DNA from: UBA3775 sp051877895
GTDB lineage: Bacteria > Bacillota > Clostridia > Lachnospirales > Lachnospiraceae
NCBI GenBank assembly: GCA_051877895.1
Contig: JBJEJI010000008.1
Coordinates: 1 to 23,305 of the forward strand
Direction of reading: 5' to 3'
Length of the DNA stretch: 23,305 nt
Part shown: positions 16,087-22,898 of the stretch, one piece after another
Position numbering within the stretch: position 1 is the first letter of the stretch
Layout: the number at the start of each line of letters is the position of its first letter
Translations under genes and position numbers: made by a program
Notes under the pieces: model-generated
What the model was told of the DNA's origin: nothing
Databases searched by the model: none
Seen by the model: only the letters and a program-made list of their open reading frames with translations

Positions 16087-16109
16087 ATACAGTCTTTTGC
16101 AGACTGTAT
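16087..16109 (+). other. Perfect hairpin just before the AH_C ribosome binding site
   Basis: ATACAGTCT (16087-16095) and AGACTGTAT (16101-16109) form a perfect 9-bp stem with a five-base loop. It ends five bases before the GGAG of the following gene. It could affect translation or mRNA stability. It has no T-tract and so is not a terminator. Confidence 0.5.
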
Positions 16110-16123
16110 GGAACGGAGCAGCG

Positions 16124-16519
16124 ATGAAGAACGAAACAATGACCCAGATTGCGGTATGCGGTCTGCATATGAGTGGATTTCCTCTCAATACCCAGCTGAC
16201 GGATTTAGGGGCTTCTTATGTAAAGACTGCACATACAGCTCCCGTATATAAGCTTTTTGTGCTTCCCACCTTCCCGGAGAAGCCGGGGATGGTAAAGGTG
16301 GAGAAAGACGGAACCTCCCTGGAGGTGGAAATCTGGTCCCTGTCCTATGAAGCACTGGGACGATTTCTCACCATGATTCCCTCCCCTTTAGGTCTGGGAC
16401 AAATCACTCTGGAGGACGGAAGTCTGACAACCGGCTTCATCTGTGAGCCTTATGTCATTGACCATGCTGCCGACATCAGTGCCTATAAGGGCTGGCGTTA
16501 TTACAAATGCAGCATATAA
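16124..16519 (+). CDS. Stand-alone allophanate hydrolase C-terminal domain protein
   Basis: The 131-residue product matches the C-terminal domain of allophanate hydrolase (AH_C, a gamma-glutamylcyclotransferase-like fold), normally fused behind the amidase domain. Recognisable parts are IAVCGLHMSGFPLNTQL, TAPVYKLFVLP, KPGMVKV, SYEALGRFLTMIPSPLGLG, TTGFICEP and ADISAYKGWRYY. In the yeast enzyme this domain is reported to decarboxylate the N-carboxycarbamate made by the amidase. Here it is a separate gene, on the opposite strand and about 3.4 kb from the amidase gene, so the two must meet as separate chains. ATG 16124 is preceded by GGAG at 16115-16118; a TTG at 16097 in frame is less likely. 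It is divergent from the ring-opening hydrolase. Its promoter is not clear. A strong terminator follows. Confidence 0.87.
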   Translation: MKNETMTQIAVCGLHMSGFPLNTQLTDLGASYVKTAHTAPVYKLFVLPTFPEKPGMVKVEKDGTSLEVEIWSLSYEALGRFLTMIPSPLGLGQITLEDGSLTTGFICEPYVIDHAADISAYKGWRYYKCSI

Positions 16520-16567
16520 CCATGCCAGTTAAAAACTCTTTTATCATCTGAACCCTTGGTTCGGAAT

Positions 16568-16607
16568 AAAAAAAGAACTTCAGCTATGCCACTGAAGTTC
16601 TTTTTTT
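16568..16607. terminator. Bidirectional intrinsic terminator
   Basis: A perfect 16-bp inverted repeat (16568-16583 with 16592-16607) has seven A on one side and seven T on the other. It lies between the convergent AH_C gene and the last permease gene and should work in both directions. Confidence 0.93.
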
Positions 16608-16621
16608 GCGCTCGTATTTTT

Positions 16622-17626
16622 TTATCTTTCTTCTCTGAAGTATGGAATTCCAAGACCTGCCGGAGGCTGATTCTCTTTTTTCTTCTTTACGCTTCCCAGA
16701 ATCAGAACAATAATTGTTACCATATATGGCAGCATTTTGAACAGCTCCTGTATTTTTCCTGAAATCGGCAGATAGGAGTACAGAATATATAAACCACCAA
16801 AAACTATAGAACCCCATAACGCACGAGTCGGTCTCCATAAGGCAAAGATTACCAGTGCCACTGCCAGCCAGCCTCTGTCGCCAAAACCGTTGTTCTGCCA
16901 TGTACCACCCATATATTCCATTACAAAATACAATCCGCCAAGTCCACTGATTCCTGCTCCAAGTATGGATGAAACATATTTATATTTTGTAACCGGAATA
17001 CCTGCTGCATCAAGTGCAGCGGGATTTTCTCCCGTTGCACGCAGATTAAGTCCTACACTTGTTTTATTTAATACCCATGCGGTAATCAATGTAATTACAA
17101 CCGCCAGATATGCCAGAAACCCGTACGAGAAGAGAAGTGGCCCGATTACCGGAATCTCTGACAACACGGGAATCGTTGCCTTAAATGCCTTTCCCGTATT
17201 ATAAACGGTAATCTGACTTGCTGTTCCTGCCAGTCTTGAAAGTGAGCCTCCCAGGAAGTTTCCAAGACCTATTCCAAAAGTTGTCAGTGCTAAACCGGCA
17301 ACATTCTGATTGGTTCGAAAAGTAATGGTAAGAACCGCATAAATTACACCTCCCGACATTGAAAACAGCAGGGAAAGTGCAAGTGCACATAACACACCGA
17401 TAACAGGAACCGGATCACTGATACTGTTTTCATATAAAAAGGCTCCTGTCAATCCTCCGATTCCTCCCATATACATGATTCCCGGTATTCCCAGATTCAG
17501 GTGTCCTGCTTTTTCCGTAATCAGTTCTCCCAGTGCACCGTAAAGTAATGGCATTCCCTGTACAACCGCAGCCGAAAGAAAGGATATGGTAAATATTTTT
17601 GAAAATAGAGTCACAATAAATTCCAT
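16622..17626 (-). CDS. ABC transporter permease, nucleoside/BMP type (second permease)
   Basis: This is an integral membrane subunit of a BMP-type ABC importer, of the family that includes nucleoside permeases such as NupQ/YufQ. The 334-residue protein has about nine hydrophobic segments. The family opening QGMPLLYGALGELITEKAGHLNLGIPGIM is close to the usual form. A cytoplasmic coupling loop shows VGLNLRATGENPAALDAAGI. The tail ends in charged residues. AAGGAGG overlaps the end of the preceding permease gene, whose stop is three bases before ATG 17626, so translation is probably coupled. It is the last gene of the binding protein-ATPase-permease-permease operon and is followed by a bidirectional terminator. 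Substrate unknown; uptake of cyanuric acid or another ring ureide is inferred from the neighbours. Confidence 0.9.
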   Translation of the reverse strand: MEFIVTLFSKIFTISFLSAAVVQGMPLLYGALGELITEKAGHLNLGIPGIMYMGGIGGLTGAFLYENSISDPVPVIGVLCALALSLLFSMSGGVIYAVLTITFRTNQNVAGLALTTFGIGLGNFLGGSLSRLAGTASQITVYNTGKAFKATIPVLSEIPVIGPLLFSYGFLAYLAVVITLITAWVLNKTSVGLNLRATGENPAALDAAGIPVTKYKYVSSILGAGISGLGGLYFVMEYMGGTWQNNGFGDRGWLAVALVIFALWRPTRALWGSIVFGGLYILYSYLPISGKIQELFKMLPYMVTIIVLILGSVKKKKENQPPAGLGIPYFREER

Positions 17627-17629
17627 AGC

Positions 17630-18733
17630 TTAAACCTCCTTTACCTTATGACGAAATACCAGCCTGTAATTTGTAAAGAAATCACTTGCCAGAATGAAGA
17701 AAAGAATGATTCCCGTCAATACATCGGCTGCCGATTCGTTCAGATTGTAATCCGAAGCCACCTGGGATGCCCCCTGATCCATGAGAATCAGTAGCATGGA
17801 TATTAAAAACATAAACACCGGATTAAATCTTGCCAGCCATGTTACTATAATGGCTGTAAATCCACGGTTGTCTGCGGTTGAAGTTGTAATTGTATGACTT
17901 GAACCGCTGACAATCAGAAATCCCATAAAGCCACACAGGGCTCCGGAAATCGCCATGGTTCTAATGATTACCTTTTTTACGTTAATACCCACATATCTGG
18001 CAGTATTTTCACTTTCGCCTACTACAGAGAGTTCATATCCCTGCTTTGTGTACTTTACATATACCGTAATGGCGATGCTGAGTATCAGAACAATTATTAC
18101 ATTAACTGCAAAATTATATGGTCCGAAAATCCCGGATAAAAAATCCGTAGGCAGCCAGCCGGCCTTTGTACCTCTGTTAATGATGCCGATACTTCCGCTT
18201 CCCTCAACACGTTCCCATACGATTGTAAAGAAGGATGTGAGCTGTAAGGCAATATAGTTTAACATTAGGGTAAACAATGTCTCATTCGTTTTCCACTTTG
18301 CCTTACAGATTGCAGGAAAAATTCCCCATATGAGACCTGCTGCCAGACTGGCCAGAACCATTACTGCTATCAAAAGCGGTGCCGGCAGCTTATCTCCAAG
18401 ATAAATCATGACAGCTGCAGTTGCAATGCCTCCTGCCAGTATCTGTCCTTCTCCGCCTATGTTCCAGAATTTCATTTTAAACACTGGTGTCAATGCCAGT
18501 GCAACCCCTAATAAAAGCATAGTTTCACGTATAGTCACCCATATTTTCCGGTTGGAGCCGAATGCCCCGTAAATCATTGTCATATATATATCAGCCGGAT
18601 TACTTTTTGTCAAAGCAAAGAGAATAACCGCACAGATGAGAAGTGCCAGTATAATGGATGTAGCATAAATCAATACAATTGATTGTTTTGACCTGTCGCC
18701 GGATTTTACAATTCTTACCAATGGTGTTTTCAT
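17630..18733 (-). CDS. ABC transporter permease, nucleoside/BMP type (first permease)
   Basis: This is the larger permease of the importer, in the family of NupP/YufP. The 367-residue protein has a cytoplasmic N-terminus of about 22 residues and then about ten membrane segments. Conserved landmarks are FKMKFWNIGGEGQILAGG near residue 90, the coupling helix region YELSVVGESENTARYVGI at about 225-245, and GFMGFLIVSGSSHT. It begins two bases after the ATPase stop, with GGAGCAGG as ribosome binding site inside the ATPase end. Both permeases are complete, so the channel should be functional as a heterodimer. Confidence 0.9.
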   Translation of the reverse strand: MKTPLVRIVKSGDRSKQSIVLIYATSIILALLICAVILFALTKSNPADIYMTMIYGAFGSNRKIWVTIRETMLLLGVALALTPVFKMKFWNIGGEGQILAGGIATAAVMIYLGDKLPAPLLIAVMVLASLAAGLIWGIFPAICKAKWKTNETLFTLMLNYIALQLTSFFTIVWERVEGSGSIGIINRGTKAGWLPTDFLSGIFGPYNFAVNVIIVLILSIAITVYVKYTKQGYELSVVGESENTARYVGINVKKVIIRTMAISGALCGFMGFLIVSGSSHTITTSTADNRGFTAIIVTWLARFNPVFMFLISMLLILMDQGASQVASDYNLNESAADVLTGIILFFILASDFFTNYRLVFRHKVKEV

Positions 18734-18735
18734 GA

Positions 18736-20268
18736 TTATGCCTGCTCCTTTTTCTTTTGTATCATCATTAATCCTACTTGTTCCTTAGTAGCTGTCCGTC
18801 CGTCAAGTATTCCGCTGACACTGCCTCCGCACAGCACCAAAATCCTGTCACACAATGACAACAATACATCCAGATCTTCACCTACATATACCACCGCACA
18901 GCCCTTTTGTTTCTGCTCTGTAAGGAGATGGTAGATCGCATAAGAAGTATTTATATCAAGACCTCTGACAGCATAGGCAGTTAAAAGCACCTTTGGCTCG
19001 TTGGCAATTTCCCTGCCTACCAGAACCTTCTGGACATTCCCGCCGGACAGCTTCCTGACCGGATGATTCACAGACGGTGTTACAACCTCCAGCTCCTCTT
19101 TTACAGCTGCCGCCTGCTTTGCCGGGGTCTTCCTGTCCGTAAAAAAGGATTTTCCGTTTCGGTAGCTTCTTAACATCATGTTATCGCTCATGCCCATGCT
19201 TCCTACAAGCCCCATTCCCAACCGATCCTCGGGAACAAATGAGAGGGAAATTCCCATTTGGGTCAGCTCCATTGGATTTTTCCCCTGTATTGGAATGGCG
19301 GATCCCTCTTCATCGTAATAGCAGATTTCCCCGCCCTCCTGAATTTTCTGCAGACCTGCAATCGCTTCCAGCAGTTCCTTCTGTCCACTGCCGGCAATGC
19401 CTGCAATACCCAGAATTTCTCCCGCATTAATGTCAAAAGAAACATCCTTTAGTACAGATACACCATATTCATCCTTACAGGACACGGATGTAAGGGAAAT
19501 CCGTCTGCTGACATTCTGCGGTTCCGGACGGTCAATATTGAGTTCTACCTTTTTGCCTACCATCATCTCCGTAAGCTTCATTTCATCAGTTTCCTTTGTA
19601 AGGACCGTATCAATATATTCTCCTTTGCGCAATATTGTTACTTTATCTGAAATAGCAAGTACCTCATGCAGTTTATGTGTAATAATGATAATGGTCTTGC
19701 CGTCTGCTTTCATTTTTCTCAGTACCTGAAACAGCTTATCCGTTTCCTGTGGAGTAAGCACTGCAGTTGGCTCATCCAGAATCAGAATGTTACTGCCCCG
19801 GTACAATGTTTTAATGATCTCTACTGTCTGCTTTTCCGAAACAGACATATCGTAGGTTTTCTTTTTTAAATCAATTTCAAATCCGTACTTTTCTACTATC
19901 TCTGTCAGTTCTGCCATGACCCGTTTCATGTCCAGAACCTTTTTTTTCGTATTTCCCAAAACCATGTTTTCTGCAGCATTAAACACCTCTACAAGCTTAA
20001 AGTGCTGATGAATCATCCCGACGCCGTATCGGAATGCATCCGAAGGAGAACCGATTCCCGCAGGCTCTCCGTCAATATAAATCTGTCCCTCGTCCGGATA
20101 ATAAATACCCGAGAGCATGTTCATCAAGGTAGTCTTCCCACTGCCGTTTTCTCCAAGCAGTGCCCGGATTTCCCCCTTCTCAACCGTCATATTTATATTG
20201 AAGTTTGCCACAACACGACCAAACCGTTTTGTTATTCCCTTCATTTCCACTGCATAATTGCTCTTCAT
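18736..20268 (-). CDS. ABC transporter ATP-binding protein, double-domain (NupO/YufO-like)
   Basis: This is the energising subunit of the BMP-type importer, with two nucleotide-binding domains in one chain, 510 residues. Domain 1 has Walker A GENGSGKTT (about 39-47), a signature-like SVSEKQTVEI and Walker B ILILDEPTAV. Domain 2 has a divergent Walker A (GIAGSGQKE), a good signature LSGGNVQKV and, at Walker B, VLLTAYAVRGLD where relatives usually show a PTRGLD-type sequence. Hence domain 2 is probably the weaker or non-hydrolytic site, as in many double-domain importers. I chose ATG 20268 because GGAGG lies five bases before it; ATG 20280 has no such site. It is separated from the binding protein gene by a 116-base gap with a strong hairpin, and runs directly into the permease genes. 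Confidence 0.92.
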   Translation of the reverse strand: MKSNYAVEMKGITKRFGRVVANFNINMTVEKGEIRALLGENGSGKTTLMNMLSGIYYPDEGQIYIDGEPAGIGSPSDAFRYGVGMIHQHFKLVEVFNAAENMVLGNTKKKVLDMKRVMAELTEIVEKYGFEIDLKKKTYDMSVSEKQTVEIIKTLYRGSNILILDEPTAVLTPQETDKLFQVLRKMKADGKTIIIITHKLHEVLAISDKVTILRKGEYIDTVLTKETDEMKLTEMMVGKKVELNIDRPEPQNVSRRISLTSVSCKDEYGVSVLKDVSFDINAGEILGIAGIAGSGQKELLEAIAGLQKIQEGGEICYYDEEGSAIPIQGKNPMELTQMGISLSFVPEDRLGMGLVGSMGMSDNMMLRSYRNGKSFFTDRKTPAKQAAAVKEELEVVTPSVNHPVRKLSGGNVQKVLVGREIANEPKVLLTAYAVRGLDINTSYAIYHLLTEQKQKGCAVVYVGEDLDVLLSLCDRILVLCGGSVSGILDGRTATKEQVGLMMIQKKKEQA

Positions 20269-20334
20269 TTTGTCCTCCATTCGGCATATCTCTGTACAAA
20301 GGTATACACCTTATCCCATTTCCTTTGAACAGGC

Positions 20335-20368
20335 AAAGATGCGAACTGCATCGGCAGTCCGCATCTTT
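20335..20368 (-). other. Intercistronic hairpin between binding-protein and ATPase genes
   Basis: On the minus strand AAAGATGCGGACTG and CAGTTCGCATCTTT pair over 14 bp with one G-U pair and a six-base loop. No T-run follows, so it is not a good terminator. Such hairpins commonly stabilise the upstream binding-protein mRNA and set a higher level of the lipoprotein than of the membrane complex. That role is inferred. Confidence 0.6.
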
Positions 20369-20384
20369 ACACAGCTCATATCAC

Positions 20385-21599
20385 TTAGTCAAGCTCTGTA
20401 ATACCGTCTACAATAAACACTGCACCCGGTGCTGCCTGATAATAGGATTCATGATATACACCATCAAATACCGGCTTCTGACCAAAGGAATCAACAGTGT
20501 CATCTCCTAATTCTGCTCCGTCTACAGTAAATGTCGAAACATCAAATACGTTTACACTGCCGTCCTTTAATCCGCTTTCAACCTCTGTTACTTTTGCAGT
20601 TACTTCCGCATAAGTATCGGCAGAAAATGCTTTCTCATTGACCTCTGTGATCATACATGCGCCTGCATCATAACCTTCGCACCAGTCTGTACCAATGTCC
20701 TTACCTTCCATTACACACTTTACGGCATATACAGTGTATGGTGCCCAGTCAAGAGATGCAGATGTAAGTGCATAATTTGGTGCTGTATCAATCATGGAGA
20801 TATTGTAACCTACACAATAAACCCCAAGCTCCTCACAGGCTGAAGAAGGACCGGTTGTATTGGAATGCTGGCTGATTAATACACAATCTTCTTCTTCAAT
20901 CAATGCCTTTGCCACATCGTATTCTGTTGCCTGATCTCCCCATGTGTTCGTATACTTTACTACCATAGTTGCTTCAGGACAGACAGATTTTACACCCAGA
21001 TAAAAAGCATCAAATCCGGAAATAACCTGTGCAAAAGCGAAAGCTCCTACATAACCTACAATTGCTTCATCTGCGGTAATATCACCGGCTGCAATCATCT
21101 CATTCAGTTTATATCCTGCAACCACACCGGATACAAATCTGGATTCTTCCACGGACACATAATAGTTATGGAAGTTGGAAAGTCCACTGTCTTTTGCTTT
21201 ATCACCGGTTGCATGACAGAACTGCACGTCAGGATATTCCTCTGCAGCCTGCATCACATATTCTTCATGACCATAGCTGTTTGCAAAAACAATGCTACAA
21301 CCCTCGTCTGCCAATTCACAGGCTGCCTCATAAGCCTCTTCACTTTCAGGAATGTTCCACTTGATTATTATATTATCTTTAGAAATACCAAGCTCTGAGG
21401 TAAGAGCAAGTGCTCCCTTATAAAATGCATAGGTGTATCCATCATTTTCATCACCGATAAAAATAAATCCTACCTTCATGTCTTTTCCATCGGAAGTACC
21501 TGTTCCATTTCCTGTCGTGTTTTTACCTCCTTCCGAGCCGCAACCCACCAAGGCAAAAACCATTACCACTGCCAATAAAAATGCAATTAGTTTTTTCAT
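20385..21599 (-). CDS. BMP family ABC transporter substrate-binding lipoprotein
   Basis: This is an extracellular, lipid-anchored solute-binding protein of the BMP/PnrA family, whose known members bind purine nucleosides and related bases. The 404-residue precursor has a classical signal with lipobox LVGC (C20) and a Gly/Thr/Ser-rich linker. The binding domain opens with VGFIFIGDENDGYTYAFYKG. Further landmarks are SIVFANSYGHEEYVMQAA, VGAFAFAQVISGFDAFYLG, ISQHSNTTGPS and WAPYTVYAVKCVMEGKDIG. AGGAGG precedes ATG 21599. It is the first gene of the transporter operon, preceded by a leader with a promoter-proximal terminator. From memory, a binding protein in the Pseudomonas cyanurate locus (AtzT) is of the same general type, which fits a role in cyanurate uptake. 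The ligand is not readable from sequence. Confidence 0.92.
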   Translation of the reverse strand: MKKLIAFLLAVVMVFALVGCGSEGGKNTTGNGTGTSDGKDMKVGFIFIGDENDGYTYAFYKGALALTSELGISKDNIIIKWNIPESEEAYEAACELADEGCSIVFANSYGHEEYVMQAAEEYPDVQFCHATGDKAKDSGLSNFHNYYVSVEESRFVSGVVAGYKLNEMIAAGDITADEAIVGYVGAFAFAQVISGFDAFYLGVKSVCPEATMVVKYTNTWGDQATEYDVAKALIEEEDCVLISQHSNTTGPSSACEELGVYCVGYNISMIDTAPNYALTSASLDWAPYTVYAVKCVMEGKDIGTDWCEGYDAGACMITEVNEKAFSADTYAEVTAKVTEVESGLKDGSVNVFDVSTFTVDGAELGDDTVDSFGQKPVFDGVYHESYYQAAPGAVFIVDGITELD

Positions 21600-21650
21600 A
21601 AACGTCCTCCTTTTCTGACGGTTCTACGGAAACACTACCTGCCATTTAAC

Positions 21651-21686
21651 AAAAAAGGCGCATGTGTTTTTCACATGCGCCTTTGC
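21651..21686 (-). terminator. Promoter-proximal terminator in the transporter leader
   Basis: On the minus strand AAAGGCGCATGTG-AAAAA-CACATGCGCCTTT is a perfect 13-bp stem running into TTTTTTG. GCAAAG overlaps its 5' side. It lies about 50 bases before the binding-protein start, downstream of TATAAT at 21722-21727, and so should act as an attenuator of the transporter operon rather than as the end of the YczE-type gene alone. Confidence 0.8.
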
Positions 21687-21721
21687 AATCCGTATTACCT
21701 GTCTATCAAGTTTATGCCTGT

Positions 21722-21764
21722 ATTATATCACAATCTTCTTTGAATTCTTCGTTTGTTGTTTACA
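21722..21764 (-). promoter_or_regulatory. Probable promoter and activator box of the transporter operon
   Basis: On the minus strand TGTAAAC (21758-21764) lies 37 bases upstream of TATAAT (21722-21727). The -35 region is poor. This matches the layout found before the amidase and hydrolase genes, so the same activator may control all three. Confidence 0.45.
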
Positions 21765-21781
21765 GGTTTTTATTGAATTCC

Positions 21782-21798
21782 TTGTAAACTGTTTACAA
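21782..21798. promoter_or_regulatory. Perfect 17-base palindrome upstream of the transporter promoter
   Basis: TTGTAAAC-T-GTTTACAA is a perfect 8+1+8 palindrome. It overlaps the end of the YczE-type gene and lies about 55 bases upstream of the transporter -10 element. It resembles catabolite-repression (cre-like) and LacI-type operators but has an odd centre base. Its half-site recurs at 21758-21764. Confidence 0.5.
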
Positions 21799-22434
21799 AA
21801 AGTCTTTCTGATTTTTCTCCTTTAACGTAACCCTGTCTGAAACTTTTTTCAATCCTTCTACAGTCCACTGTATCAGCAATCCGGACATTAAAACAGTAAA
21901 AACGGTACATAATCCGAATCCTCCTCCAAGAAGAACTCCCGCAACCACCACAGAGAAATCCAATATTATTCTTACTTTTCTTGTACGGATATGGTTTTTT
22001 TCTGCAATTGCAAATGTAAGAGCTTCATATGAACCTCTTCCAAAATCCGCAAAAGAATAAAGTCCTGTTCCTATGGCAAAAATAGCAATTCCCAAAAACA
22101 TCAGAGCAAAATTCACTGCTCCATATGAAGAATATGTCATATAGCTTTCAAAAAAATCCACAAAAAAACCATAGATAAGCTGGTACAAAATTGTACCGAT
22201 ATGCAGCTGATGTCTGTCGTAAAACGCACAAAACAAAATCATTAGTGCTGCTACTAAAAGCGAAGCCTGTCCCATAGTAATGTTACAGGTTTTTGAGATT
22301 CCCTGCCAGAGCACTGCAAGGGTTGCACCGCCAAAACCTGCGTGAATCGCCAAGTCAATACCATATGCCGAAACAATGGAACCTATACAGATTATACATA
22401 TCTTTTCTGCATAGTGTTTCCGTTTTTTTCCCAA
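21793..22434 (-). CDS. YczE/YitT-family integral membrane protein
   Basis: This 213-residue membrane protein of the YczE/YyaS/YitT group has five or six hydrophobic segments. Typical marks are SIVSAYGIDLAIHAGFG near the start, IAIFAIGTGLYSFADFGRG in the centre and GFGLCTVFTVLMSGLLIQW near the end; the last resembles the family motif GxGTxFxAxxxGPxxQ. Molecular function in this family is unknown. The start is TTG 22434, with AAGGAG nine bases upstream. A promoter with TTGACT and TATAAT lies ahead. The gene is probably monocistronic; no separate terminator is seen before the transporter promoter, where the hairpin at 21654-21684 could serve it. Confidence 0.82.
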   Translation of the reverse strand: MGKKRKHYAEKICIICIGSIVSAYGIDLAIHAGFGGATLAVLWQGISKTCNITMGQASLLVAALMILFCAFYDRHQLHIGTILYQLIYGFFVDFFESYMTYSSYGAVNFALMFLGIAIFAIGTGLYSFADFGRGSYEALTFAIAEKNHIRTRKVRIILDFSVVVAGVLLGGGFGLCTVFTVLMSGLLIQWTVEGLKKVSDRVTLKEKNQKDFL

Positions 22435-22484
22435 CCGGTATCACTCCTTACATATTAAATTGCAGTTAAATCTCTTTGCACTCC

Positions 22485-22512
22485 ATTATAAGAAGTTTCT
22501 TACCAAAGTCAA
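22485..22512 (-). promoter_or_regulatory. Promoter of the YczE-type gene
   Basis: On the minus strand TTGACT (22507-22512) and TATAAT (22485-22490) are separated by 16 bases, a strong vegetative promoter, about 50 bases upstream of the TTG start. Confidence 0.65.
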
Positions 22513-22560
22513 GATACAATTTATGTGAAATATCGTTGCAGTTATTTCCTGCATTCAGAT

Positions 22561-22788
22561 TTACTTCAGCTCCTTTAATGACTCAAACAGCTCCAAATCG
22601 GATTTCTGCACCTTAATATTGGAAGTCATGGGAGCCTCTCCCGGCTTTGTTACAGTAACCTCAATAATGGTTCCCTCCTGAATTCCGCCTGCAATCACCC
22701 TGTTAAAAAATGCCTCAAACTTCGGGTGTGTGGCAGTAAACTGCTTTTTCGCATTCATCAGTTTCATAATTGCTGCCGGATTTACCAT
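22561..22788 (-). CDS. Conserved small protein of unknown function, 75 aa
   Basis: I do not recognise a named family. The 75-residue protein starts with a helix (NPAAIMKLMNAKKQFTATHP). A region with two or three likely strands follows (GGIQEGTIIEVTVTKPGEAP), and it ends in SDLELFESLKELK. It has no signal peptide or membrane segment. GGAGGA before ATG 22788 and normal codon use support a real gene. Similar short proteins of this pattern are, from memory, common in Lachnospiraceae and usually stand alone. It lies 110 bases downstream of the epimerase gene. Confidence 0.72.
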   Translation of the reverse strand: MVNPAAIMKLMNAKKQFTATHPKFEAFFNRVIAGGIQEGTIIEVTVTKPGEAPMTSNIKVQKSDLELFESLKELK

Positions 22789-22898
22789 AGTCTAATCCTC
22801 CGTTTTCTATATTGTTTTTACATATCTATCTCATATTTTTCGGTTTCCTAAAACTGTCCCTGACTAACCTTTAGGTTTTCGAAAGTCATCTGTAGAGC

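Noticed and set aside
16000..16123. Possible riboswitch (purine, guanidine or ZTP type) upstream of the AH_C gene
   Set aside because: I could not match conserved core bases of any of these classes; only one clean hairpin is visible.
16024..16251. Open frame on the plus strand overlapping the AH_C gene
   Set aside because: It runs in another frame over the clear AH_C coding region, has no ribosome binding site and shows no family resemblance.
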